42,072 nt of DNA, taken from an uncultured beta proteobacterium. Its GTDB lineage: Bacteria; Pseudomonadota; Gammaproteobacteria; Burkholderiales; Burkholderiaceae_C. Below, in pieces: positions 8,478 through 15,732 of this stretch. Each line of letters begins with the position of its first letter. Positions within the stretch are counted from its first letter, which is position 1. The notes beneath the pieces are model-generated. The model had not been told where the DNA came from. It worked only from the letters and a program-made list of their open reading frames with translations, and made no database searches. The position numbers and the translations under genes are program-made. The stretch is taken from positions 1 to 42,072 of the forward strand of contig CAJAVE010000088.1 of NCBI GenBank assembly GCA_903945325.1, read 5' to 3'.

Positions 8478-8735
8478 ATGTCTGCCATCCCCTTGAGACT
8501 AACCCATTTGCCAACCGGCGCACACGCGACGGTGACATGTGTCAGTGCCAGTTCACTCCATGTAGATGCCGCCACATTGGAGCGGCTAGGCGAATTGGGA
8601 TTTATTGCGGGTGAGCCCGTGCAGTTGCTGCAACGTGGTCCGGGTGGGCGCGAGCCGCTCGCCGTGGTGGTAGGCGAAACGATGTTTGCCCTGCGCTGGC
8701 TGGAAGCCGATTGCATCGAGGTTTTACCCCTGTGA
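8478..8735 (+). CDS. feoA: Ferrous iron transport accessory protein FeoA
   Basis: 85 residues, the usual size for FeoA, an SH3-like cytoplasmic protein that supports FeoB. Family features are seen in ATLERLGELGFIAGEPVQLLQRGPGGREPLAVVVGE (about 30-65; quoted in parts: LGELGFIAGEPV, LQRGPGG) and the C-terminal strand ALRWLEADCIEV. The ATG at 8478 is preferred to an upstream in-frame start because it follows the Fur box and gives the normal length. Its stop overlaps the GTG start of feoB (GTGA), which indicates translational coupling. Confidence 0.93.
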   Translation: MSAIPLRLTHLPTGAHATVTCVSASSLHVDAATLERLGELGFIAGEPVQLLQRGPGGREPLAVVVGETMFALRWLEADCIEVLPL

Positions 8736-10633
8736 GCGCCCCGGGCCACACGCTGAGCACGCGACCCTGGAACGTGGCCCTGGTCGGCAATCCGAATTGC
8801 GGAAAAACAGCGCTTTTCAACCTGCTGACCGGTGCACGTCAAAAAGTCGCCAACTACGCAGGCGTCACCGTTGAGCGCAAGATCGGCTTGATGCGCTTGG
8901 CCAGTGGCCACACGGTTTCTATCATCGACCTGCCTGGCGTCTACAGCCTGCACCCGGCAACGCCCGACGAAGAGGTGACGCTGGAGGTGATTGAGGGGCG
9001 ACGCGTCGGTGAAGCGCCCGTTGACGCCATCGTCGCCGTGGTGGACGCCACCAACCTGCGCATGAACTTGCGCCTGGTTCTGGAGTTGCAGCGGCTGGGC
9101 CACCCGGTCATCGTGGCGCTGAACATGACCGATGTCGCCAAGGCACGTGGTCTGAATATAGACACAGCCAAACTCTCTGCCGAACTGGCATGTCCGGTCG
9201 TGGAAACAGTGGCGGTGCAGCACAACGGGCACACGGATCTGCTGGCGCAACTGGACCATGACTTTGCCTGCTCGCTGGCCGTTCCGGATGTGAACGCCGC
9301 AAAACCTGCCATGGCTACGCACTATGCACCCCGGGCCAGCGCCGATATCCAGCGCGAAGTGCGGCGCATTCTGGCCTTTGCCGCACCCGGAGCGGTGCAG
9401 TTCCAGCGGTTTCACTTTCGGGTGGACGCCTGGGCAATGCACCCGGTTTGGGGCCTGATGATTCTGGCCACGGTGTTGTTTCTGGTGTTCCAGGCGGTGT
9501 TTTCCTGGGCCAATGTGCCCATGGATGCGATCAAATCAGCCATGGTTTTTCTGTCAGACTGGACCACGGCCTACATGGCTGACGGCCCATTGCGCAGCTT
9601 GCTGGTAGACGGCGTGATTGCCGGTGCGGGTGGCGTGTTGGTTTTCTTACCGCAAATCTTGATTTTGTTTTTCTTCATCCTGGTGCTGGAGGACTCTGGC
9701 TACCTGCCCCGTGCCGCCTTTTTGCTGGACAACTTGATGGGCAAAGTGGGCCTGTCTGGCCGTGCCTTCATTCCCTTGCTGTCAAGTTTTGCCTGCGCCG
9801 TGCCGGGCATCATGGCCACACGCACCATTGCCAACTGGCAAGACCGGTTGGCCACCATTATGGTGGCGCCACTGATGACCTGCTCGGCACGGCTACCCGT
9901 CTATGCACTATTGATTGGCGCCTTTGTGCCAGACCGCAGCGTTGGCGTGTTCAACCTGCGTGGACTGACCCTTTTTGTGCTGTATGTGGCCGGGGTGATC
10001 TCCGCCATGACGGTTGCCTGGTTGTTCAAACGCATCTGGATGAAAAACCGCTACCAGCCCCTGATGCTGGAACTGCCGCCCTACCGCCTGCCCGGCCTGC
10101 GCAATCTCGTTCTGGGCCTGTGGGAGCGTACACGTATCTTCCTGCGCCGCGTGGGCACCATCATCTTTGCCATCATGGTCGTGCTGTGGTTCCTCTCAAC
10201 TTACCCAGGTCCGCCGGATGGCGCAACCGGCGCAGCTATCCAGTACAGCATCGCCGGCATGCTGGGGCATTTTCTGGAGCCGCTGTTTGCGCCCATTGGC
10301 TTCAATTGGCAAATTTCCATTGCACTGGTGCCGGGCATGGCGGCGCGTGAAGTGGCAGTTGGCGCGCTGGGCACGGTGTATGCCTTGTCCGCTGCGGGCG
10401 ATTCGGTTGCGAGTTCACTGGCGCCTGTCATTGCACAAAGCTGGTCGTTAGCGACCGCGTTTTCATTGCTGGCCTGGTATGTGTTTGCACCACAATGCCT
10501 ATCGACCCTGGCGGTGGTCCGGCGCGAGACCAACTCGTGGCGCTACCCCATTCTGATGACAGCCTATATGTTTGCACTGGCCTATCTGGCGGCCTTTGTG
10601 ACCTATCGCATGACGCTGTGGCTGGGAGGCTAA
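8732..10633 (+). CDS. feoB: Ferrous iron transporter FeoB
   Basis: 633 residues counted from a GTG at 8732 that overlaps the feoA stop; a longer frame starts inside feoA but coupling at GTGA is far more likely. The N-terminal G domain carries G1 GNPNCGKT (19-26), the switch region VTVERK, G3 DLPGVYSL and G4 NMTD. The membrane part contains the two Gate-type repeats (SGYLPRAAFLLD, FIPLLSSFACAVPGIMATRT) and a second homologous half ending with MAAREVAVGALGTVYAL. FeoB brings Fe(II) across the inner membrane under low-oxygen or reducing conditions. The length is that of the shorter FeoB form common in betaproteobacteria. It is in an operon with feoA and, 5 bases after its stop, a small Cys-rich membrane protein. 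Confidence 0.96.
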   Translation: MSAPGHTLSTRPWNVALVGNPNCGKTALFNLLTGARQKVANYAGVTVERKIGLMRLASGHTVSIIDLPGVYSLHPATPDEEVTLEVIEGRRVGEAPVDAIVAVVDATNLRMNLRLVLELQRLGHPVIVALNMTDVAKARGLNIDTAKLSAELACPVVETVAVQHNGHTDLLAQLDHDFACSLAVPDVNAAKPAMATHYAPRASADIQREVRRILAFAAPGAVQFQRFHFRVDAWAMHPVWGLMILATVLFLVFQAVFSWANVPMDAIKSAMVFLSDWTTAYMADGPLRSLLVDGVIAGAGGVLVFLPQILILFFFILVLEDSGYLPRAAFLLDNLMGKVGLSGRAFIPLLSSFACAVPGIMATRTIANWQDRLATIMVAPLMTCSARLPVYALLIGAFVPDRSVGVFNLRGLTLFVLYVAGVISAMTVAWLFKRIWMKNRYQPLMLELPPYRLPGLRNLVLGLWERTRIFLRRVGTIIFAIMVVLWFLSTYPGPPDGATGAAIQYSIAGMLGHFLEPLFAPIGFNWQISIALVPGMAAREVAVGALGTVYALSAAGDSVASSLAPVIAQSWSLATAFSLLAWYVFAPQCLSTLAVVRRETNSWRYPILMTAYMFALAYLAAFVTYRMTLWLGG

Positions 10634-10638
10634 ACCCG

Positions 10639-10902
10639 ATGACGATGCAACTTCTGATCGTATTCCTGCTGGTAACTGGCTGTAGCGTTTACGCCCTTTG
10701 GGCGTTGCTGCCAGTTGCCGCGCGGCGCTTCATTGCGAATCAATTGGTGCAACTTCCATTTGGATCTGCGTGGAAAGCCCGGTTTCAAAAAGCTGGTTCA
10801 GCCGCATCCGGATGCGACTGCAGTGGTTGCGACAAGGTGGTGGACCAAACTCAGAAAGCGAAACCCATAGTCATCCGCTTCTACCAACCTCCTGGCAAGT
10901 AG
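10639..10902 (+). CDS. Small Cys-motif membrane protein following FeoB
   Basis: 87 residues: one N-terminal membrane helix (LLIVFLLVTGCSVYALWALL) and a short cytoplasmic tail with a CDCSGC cluster. It begins 5 bases after feoB, so it is almost certainly in the same operon. It resembles in layout the small FeoB-associated Cys-rich membrane proteins (helix plus tail with clustered Cys), and probably corresponds to a betaproteobacterial uncharacterised family of that kind. A role in FeoB assembly, iron hand-over or redox sensing is plausible but unproven. A second ATG two codons on is an alternative start. Confidence 0.75.
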   Translation: MTMQLLIVFLLVTGCSVYALWALLPVAARRFIANQLVQLPFGSAWKARFQKAGSAASGCDCSGCDKVVDQTQKAKPIVIRFYQPPGK

Positions 10903-10976
10903 GGTGCGCAGCAGATTCTGCGCCATACAGCCATAATTTGGCAAAATTGCGCGTCGCGCCAACGCCTGATCGCCCC

Positions 10977-12503
10977 ATGCCTTTGAATCTGCCCGAAAAA
11001 CCGAATTCAAGTCCTGCTGGAGGCATCGACTACATTGATGACAGGGGCATTTTCGAGGCCTTTGTAAACCGATTCCAGCTGGTCCTCATGGCGGCTTGTG
11101 TGATTTCGGCAATTGGCATACTGACACACGACGACCTGCGCTTGGAACGCATGGTTCAGGTTTCATGCTTCATGCTGGTGGTGCTGGTCAGTCGGTTTTC
11201 GATGCGCTTCGGCATCGCCACGGGAGTCAGCATTTTGGTACTGAGTCTGTGTACCTTGAACACTTTCTTTATCTACCGTTTTGCCGGTGTTCATAGCGCC
11301 AACCTGTTGATTTACCCCATGGTGGCTGCGTTCGCGGGATGGGCAATGGGGCGCCGCTGGCTGTGGGCTGTGTTTGGTTTCACGGTCATCGTTATTGTCG
11401 TTTTGGCACTGAGTGAGTACCTGGGAAGCTACCAGCCCAAGCCCCGAGCGGGTCCGTTGGTGGTCGCCGCCATTGGGGTTGGCGTGATGGTTGGCACTGC
11501 ATTCCTCACCAGTGCAGTTTTTGCCGATTTCGCACACAGCCGCGAACGCCTGACTGCCATGTCGCGGCAGTTGGCCATGCAAAACCAGCGGCTCACTGAA
11601 CAGAACACCGAGCTGTTGCATCGCGAGCATGAAGTGCAACATCTCAACCAGTCGCTGGAAGTGCGTGTGCAGCAACGGACAGCAGAGCTTCAGGATGCCC
11701 TGGCACAACTCCGCCAGTCACAGGAAGGCCTGGCGCGCTCAGAGCGGATGGCAGCCTTGGGGGCACTGGTTGCTGGGGTCTCACACGAGCTCAACACACC
11801 TATTGGCAACAGTATCACCGCAGCGAGTACCATTAATGAGTATGTCAAGACCCTGAAACGACAGGTCGACACCAATACCCTGAAGAAGTCAGAGCTGAAT
11901 GAATTCAGTGACCAGTTGCAGCAGGGCTCCGAATTGGTGCTGCGCAATCTTGAGCGCGCGGCGGACCTTATTCAGAGCTTCAAACGCGTGTCGGTGGATC
12001 AGACCAGCGAGTCCATGCGAAGATTCAATTTGACCCAAGTGGTGCATGACGTCGTGTCAACTCTGACGCCGAGCCTGCGCCACCAGCCCCAGCGTCTGGC
12101 CGTAGAACTGCCGCCCGACATTGTGATGGATGGCTACCCAGGACCACTGGGGCAAGTGGTGATCAACCTGGTACAAAACGCCTATAGCCACGCGTTTGAA
12201 GAACGGCAGAGTGGTGGTGTGGTGTACATCAGTGCTTTGAGCAAGCGTTTGCCCGATGGGCGTGACGGAGTTTGCATTTCCGTGCAAGACAACGGAGATG
12301 GCATACCTGAGAAGAACGTGCCGCGCTTGTTTGAACCGTTTTTCACAACCAAGATGGGGCGTGGTGGAACCGGCTTGGGTCTGAGCATCGTTTACAACAT
12401 CGTGCACGATGTCATGGGGGGGCTGATTGCGGTCCATTCCACGGTTGGGCAGGGCACACGCTTTGAGGTCTCGTTGCCGCTGCACATCCACCGTAGTCAC
12501 TGA
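10977..12503 (+). CDS. Orphan histidine kinase with six-helix membrane sensor
   Basis: 508 residues. About six hydrophobic segments between residues 35 and 185 (for example LVLMAACVISAIGIL, SCFMLVVLVSRFSM, GVGVMVGTAFLTSAVF) form an integral membrane sensor with almost no periplasmic part. A long coiled coil (about 190-255) leads to HisKA with His270 in GVSHELNTPIGNS, then an HATPase with NLVQNAYSHAFEE, QDNGDGIPE, LFEPFFTTKMG and GGTGLGLSIVYN. No receiver domain or regulator gene is adjacent. It starts 74 bases after the Cys-motif protein of the feo operon and could be read through from it, but no evidence ties it to iron. Its last 7 bases overlap the convergent CDF transporter gene. Confidence 0.88.
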   Translation: MPLNLPEKPNSSPAGGIDYIDDRGIFEAFVNRFQLVLMAACVISAIGILTHDDLRLERMVQVSCFMLVVLVSRFSMRFGIATGVSILVLSLCTLNTFFIYRFAGVHSANLLIYPMVAAFAGWAMGRRWLWAVFGFTVIVIVVLALSEYLGSYQPKPRAGPLVVAAIGVGVMVGTAFLTSAVFADFAHSRERLTAMSRQLAMQNQRLTEQNTELLHREHEVQHLNQSLEVRVQQRTAELQDALAQLRQSQEGLARSERMAALGALVAGVSHELNTPIGNSITAASTINEYVKTLKRQVDTNTLKKSELNEFSDQLQQGSELVLRNLERAADLIQSFKRVSVDQTSESMRRFNLTQVVHDVVSTLTPSLRHQPQRLAVELPPDIVMDGYPGPLGQVVINLVQNAYSHAFEERQSGGVVYISALSKRLPDGRDGVCISVQDNGDGIPEKNVPRLFEPFFTTKMGRGGTGLGLSIVYNIVHDVMGGLIAVHSTVGQGTRFEVSLPLHIHRSH

Positions 12504-13450
12504 AGATGAGGCGAGGTGGCGTGGTCGAGGTCAGGGCGCTTCCAAGGGTCTACGTGGGTCATCAGGTTCAACACACGGTGGCGCTGCATGACCCGCTGGC
12601 GGGCCAGTACCGAGATGTCGTGTCCGGCCTCCACGGTGATGGCGGCATCAACCTCCAGGTGAGCGTCCACCACGATCATGTCGCCCATCTTGCGTGTGCG
12701 GACATCGTGCACGCCACTCACTCCGGGTGTTCCTTCCAGGGTTTCGCGAATGGCCTGCACCTCCTGCTCGTCGACCGCGCGGTCCATCAAGTCGTGTATG
12801 GCACTCCAACTGAATTCCCAGCCCATTTTCGCCACCATGAATCCGACGATGAGCGCGGCAATCGGGTCCAGAATCGGGTAACCCGCCAGGTTGCCGATGA
12901 TGCCCAGGCCGACCACCAGCGACGAAGCCGCATCCGAGCGCGCATGCCAGGCGTTGGCCACCAGCATGCTGGACTTCACTTGCTTGGCCACAGCCAGCAT
13001 GTAGCGGAACAGCAGTTCCTTGGCCACCAGGGCGCCACCCGCAACCCACAGCGCTACGACGTGCACCTGCTGCACCGTTTCGGGTGCCTCCAGCTTGCGA
13101 AACGCCGACCACAGCATGCCCACACCCACTGCCAGCAGCAGTAAACCTAGCACCAGCGATGCGGCGGTCTCAAAGCGCTGGTGGCCGTACGGGTGGTCTT
13201 CGTCCGCGTCTTTCTTGGCGTGGTGACTGGCAAAAAGCACCACAAAGTCAGCCACCAGGTCCGACAGCGAATGGATGCCGTCGGCAATCAACCCCTGTGA
13301 CTTGGCAAATATACCCACCGCAATCTGGGTGGCAGTCAGGACGACGTTCACCGCTACGCTGACCCAGGTGCTGCGCGATGCGGCAGCGGCCCGCTCGCTG
13401 GCCGAATGCAGCGTGTCTTCAGGGTCATCAACGATTTCAGGGAAGTTCAT
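12497..13450 (-). CDS. Cation diffusion facilitator (CDF) metal exporter
   Basis: 317 residues. The N-terminal two thirds carry the six CDF helices (VAVNVVLTATQIAVGIFA, FVVLFASHH, LVLGLLLLAVGVGMLWSAF and others), with metal-site motifs in helix 2 (DGIHSLSD) and helix 5 (WHARSDAASS), both of HxxxD form. The HPYGHQRFET loop is typical of the FieF/YiiP branch. A cytoplasmic metal-binding C-domain follows (VDEQEVQAI...VSGVHDVRTRKMGD, HLEVDAAITVEAGH). Function: proton-coupled efflux of Zn(II), Fe(II) or a similar divalent ion. HxxxD rather than DxxxD in helix 2 leans toward zinc, but the substrate is not settled. It is convergent with the kinase gene, overlapping it by 7 bases. Confidence 0.92.
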   Translation of the reverse strand: MNFPEIVDDPEDTLHSASERAAAASRSTWVSVAVNVVLTATQIAVGIFAKSQGLIADGIHSLSDLVADFVVLFASHHAKKDADEDHPYGHQRFETAASLVLGLLLLAVGVGMLWSAFRKLEAPETVQQVHVVALWVAGGALVAKELLFRYMLAVAKQVKSSMLVANAWHARSDAASSLVVGLGIIGNLAGYPILDPIAALIVGFMVAKMGWEFSWSAIHDLMDRAVDEQEVQAIRETLEGTPGVSGVHDVRTRKMGDMIVVDAHLEVDAAITVEAGHDISVLARQRVMQRHRVLNLMTHVDPWKRPDLDHATSPHLQ

Positions 13451-13527
13451 GGTGAGAAATTGGGGTTTGCCGGTAAGCGCTGAAAGTGCAGTGCCCGAGC
13501 CTACTGATGCGATCTTAAGGAAAAATG

Positions 13528-13587
13528 ATTGCTATGTTATTTATAGCTGCTTGCGCATATTCGACAGGGGCTAGCGGCCTATTTTAT
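13528..13587 (+). repeat. Comamonadaceae-type interspersed repeat, copy A
   Basis: An AT-richer intergenic element running from ATTGCTATGTTATTTATAGC through the core AGCTGCTTGCGCA to GGCTAGCGGCCTATTTT. Copies B (32064-32121, opposite strand) and C (41214-41264) share its order of blocks. I know this pattern from many Comamonadaceae genomes, where it recurs between genes; its function is unknown. Here it lies between the CDF gene and the SHP promoter region. Confidence 0.7.
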
Positions 13588-13652
13588 CATCATTGTTTCG
13601 CGATTTGCAGGAATAGTCTCCGTTTCGGGGCCACTTGGCATAGCGCTGGAGT

Positions 13653-13671
13653 CTTAAGAATACGCTAAGAA
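13653..13671 (+). promoter_or_regulatory. Candidate OmpR-family direct-repeat binding site before shp
   Basis: CTTAAGAA followed one helical turn later by CTAAGAA (TTAAG at 13654, CTAAG at 13665, an 11-base period), 33 bases upstream of the shp start region and close to its ribosome site. PmrA/QseB-type regulators bind TTAAG-like direct repeats with this spacing. The QseB/TctD-type regulator encoded at 17071 is an obvious candidate ligand. The second half-site is imperfect, so this is tentative. Confidence 0.4.
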
Positions 13672-13703
13672 CAGGAGGGCAAGATTGGCGCCAAGGAGTC
13701 AAC

Positions 13704-14120
13704 ATGCAAGCGCTAAAACCTTTTGTTCAGACCATTCGCCGCACCGCATCCGTGATGGGCGGCACCGCCTGCCTGTTCACTGCCCACGCCGCGACCCCGG
13801 CTGACACATTGGCTGGCTTCAGCGCCCAGGCGGGCAGCGCAGCGGTTGCAGCGCGGGGCCAGGAATTCTTTACCAAAACCCATGATCGCGAGTGGAGCTG
13901 TTCATCCTGCCATGGCGCAATTCCCACGCAAACCGGCAAACATGCATCCACCGGCAAGCCCATTGGCCCGTTGGCGCCAGCGTTCAACGCCGAACGTTTC
14001 ACCGACAAGGCCAAGACCGACAAATGGTTCCGGCGCAATTGCAACGACGTGGTGGGTCGCGAATGCACCGCGTCTGAAAAGGCTGACGTCATGAGCTGGC
14101 TTATCAGCATCAAACCTTGA
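13704..14120 (+). CDS. SHP-type oxygen-binding cytochrome c (DUF1924)
   Basis: 138 residues with a signal peptide (cut near AHA-ATPA), one heme site CSSCH (66-70) and the C-terminal motif WFRRNCNDVVGREC. This is the hallmark of the Sphaeroides heme protein family (DUF1924): an Asn in the RNCND region is the sixth heme ligand and leaves on reduction so that O2 or NO can bind, and the two Cys there (113, 121) form a disulfide. The protein acts in the periplasm. It is followed by a diheme cytochrome and a b561, the usual SHP partners, so it would be the end acceptor of a short electron chain from quinol. AAGGAG precedes the ATG. Physiological role in the family is still debated. Confidence 0.88.
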   Translation: MQALKPFVQTIRRTASVMGGTACLFTAHAATPADTLAGFSAQAGSAAVAARGQEFFTKTHDREWSCSSCHGAIPTQTGKHASTGKPIGPLAPAFNAERFTDKAKTDKWFRRNCNDVVGRECTASEKADVMSWLISIKP

Positions 14121-14157
14121 TAGCCCAGATCTTGCACACGCTCCCACTGAAAAAAAC

Positions 14158-14640
14158 ATGACACTACCGCCCTCCGTTCACTTCGTCCGTCTACTCGTCG
14201 CCATCGTGGCCGCCAGCGGCATCCCCCATGCGGCTATGGCCGACAACAACGGCCGCGCCATCCCTTTGCTGCCCTTGTACAAGCAGGAATGCGCCGCTTG
14301 CCATGTGGCCTACCCGCCCACACTCATGCCGGCAGCCTCGTGGACCCGGATCATGGCCAACCTGCCCAAGCACTTTGGTACCGACGCGTCGCTGGACCCT
14401 GCCACCACAAAAGATCTGTCTGGCTGGATCCATTCCCACGCCGGTACCTACAAACGCGTGAGCGAGGAACCCCCACACGACCGCATCACCCGCACCAAGT
14501 GGTTCGACCACAAGCACCGCGAGGTGTCAGCTGCGACCTGGAAGCTTGCCTCCGTCAAGAGCGCTGCTAACTGCGGCGCATGCCACACGCAAGCCGACAA
14601 CGGAGACTTCAGTGAACGCAACATTCGCACTCCCCGCTAA
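14158..14640 (+). CDS. Diheme cytochrome c (DHC), partner of SHP
   Basis: 160 residues: signal peptide (cut near HAAMA), first heme site CAACH (45-49) and second CGACH (139-143), giving the DHC family layout with the second site near the C-terminus. The region PHDRITRTKWFDHKHREV is typical of DHC. DHC is a high-spin/low-spin diheme periplasmic cytochrome that donates electrons to SHP. The gene follows shp by 37 bases and its end overlaps the start of the cytochrome b gene by 29 bases. Together this is the known shp-dhc-cytochrome b arrangement. Confidence 0.9.
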   Translation: MTLPPSVHFVRLLVAIVAASGIPHAAMADNNGRAIPLLPLYKQECAACHVAYPPTLMPAASWTRIMANLPKHFGTDASLDPATTKDLSGWIHSHAGTYKRVSEEPPHDRITRTKWFDHKHREVSAATWKLASVKSAANCGACHTQADNGDFSERNIRTPR

Positions 14641-15286
14641 GGAGTCCGTCAACCCCAGGGTTACCCCGGCGGAGGTCACGTCCGTCTTGGTGTGGGACGC
14701 TCCGGTGCGGGTCTTTCACTGGTTGATGGTGGCGTGCTTTGCCGGTGCCTATCTCACGTCAGAGAGCGAAACCTGGCGCCTGCTGCACGTCACACTGGGC
14801 TACACCATGGCAGGCCTGGTGGCCTTTCGCATCATCTGGGGCTTTGTAGGCACCCGCTATGCCCGTTTTTCCTTTTTTGTTCGCAGACCCAAAGCCGTTG
14901 CTGCCTACCTTCGCAGCATACTGGCTCGCAAACCGAAACACCATACCGGCCACAACCCGGCGGGCGCAATTGCCATTGTGGGAATGCTGGCACTCACCGC
15001 CGCAATTGCCCCAACGGGATGGGCAACCTACAACGAATGGGCAGGTGAATGGGTCGCCGAACTCCACGAAGTCATTGCCAACGGGATGCTGCTACTGATC
15101 GGCTTGCACATTGCCGCCGTCATGGTCTCGGGCTGGTTGCATAAGGAGAACCTGGCACGCGCCATGCTAACCGGGCGCAAGAACGGCACCATCAGCCAGG
15201 GCATTCCCAGTGCCTGGCGAGGGGTGGCAGCGCTGATTTTGGCCGCCGTGGCAGGGTTTTGGTTTTTGCAATGGTGCAAGTGCTGA
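14612..15286 (+). CDS. Cytochrome b561 of the SHP/DHC electron chain
   Basis: 224 residues from a GTG at 14612; GGAG lies 6 bases before it, inside the dhc gene, so the overlap is real. Four membrane helices carry the expected b-heme His residues: RVFHWLMV, LLHVTLGYTM, LHEVIANGMLL and LLIGLHIAAV. The RxxHW opening and GLHIAAV helix mark the Ni-Fe-hydrogenase/b561-type dihaem cytochrome b family. It would oxidise quinol in the inner membrane and pass electrons to the periplasmic DHC and then SHP. An upstream in-frame ATG (14546) lies deep within dhc and has no ribosome site. Confidence 0.9.
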   Translation: MNATFALPAKESVNPRVTPAEVTSVLVWDAPVRVFHWLMVACFAGAYLTSESETWRLLHVTLGYTMAGLVAFRIIWGFVGTRYARFSFFVRRPKAVAAYLRSILARKPKHHTGHNPAGAIAIVGMLALTAAIAPTGWATYNEWAGEWVAELHEVIANGMLLLIGLHIAAVMVSGWLHKENLARAMLTGRKNGTISQGIPSAWRGVAALILAAVAGFWFLQWCKC

Positions 15287-15322
15287 ACACAGCTGTAACA
15301 GGATGTGTCATCTTTATATGTT

Positions 15323-15352
15323 TTGTTACAAATATTCGCAGTTAATTATATA
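15323..15352 (+). promoter_or_regulatory. Candidate sigma-70 promoter for the cytochrome c / flavoprotein pair
   Basis: In the AT-rich 117-base gap before 15404, TTGTTA (15323-15328) is followed after 18 bases by TATATA (15347-15352), giving a plausible -35/-10 pair. The gap stands out in base composition from its GC-rich surroundings, as promoters often do here. It implies that the pair can be transcribed separately from the shp operon. Confidence 0.4.
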
Positions 15353-15366
15353 AATGTATTTGCAAA

Positions 15367-15378
15367 ATGCAATTGCAT
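15367..15378. promoter_or_regulatory. 12-base perfect palindrome ATGCAATTGCAT
   Basis: A self-complementary 12-mer 25 bases before the cytochrome c start, about 15 bases downstream of the proposed -10. It is placed where a repressor would block elongation or initiation. No regulator can be named. Confidence 0.3.
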
Positions 15379-15403
15379 CCAATCAACCTCAAAAGGAGTC
15401 CCC

Positions 15404-15718
15404 ATGAAGAATCTTTCCCGGCGCAGACTGCACGCGCTCGCGGCCACCGTGTTTCTGGTTTGCGCCAGTGCGAGCGTTCAGGCACAGACCACACCGGCAG
15501 GCCGTTTACTCGCGTCGAACTGCTTCCAGTGTCACGGTACCAACGGCAAGGGGCCTGGCTTTGACACGTTGGCTGGCAAGTCCGCCAACGAGCTCTACAA
15601 GGACATGGTCGAGTTCCGCTCGGGCAAAGAGGGCAACGGCATCATGGCAAAGCACTCCATGGGCTACACCGACGCCCAGCTTCGCCAGCTTGCCCAATGG
15701 CTGTCCACCCAACGCTAA
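15404..15718 (+). CDS. Periplasmic monoheme class I cytochrome c (FccA-like)
   Basis: 104 residues with a signal peptide (cut after SVQAQ) and one heme site in NCFQCHGTNGKG. The distal Met is probably in GIMAKHSMGYTDAQLRQLAQWL, as in cytochrome c553-type proteins. It precedes the flavoprotein gene by 14 bases with an AAAAGGAG site at its own start, and this cytochrome plus flavoprotein order is that of flavocytochrome c sulfide dehydrogenase. It would take electrons from the flavoprotein and hand them to the respiratory chain or to the neighbouring DHC/SHP. The specific electron partner is inferred from position. Confidence 0.82.
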   Translation: MKNLSRRRLHALAATVFLVCASASVQAQTTPAGRLLASNCFQCHGTNGKGPGFDTLAGKSANELYKDMVEFRSGKEGNGIMAKHSMGYTDAQLRQLAQWLSTQR

Positions 15719-15732
15719 CCTGGAGAATCACC

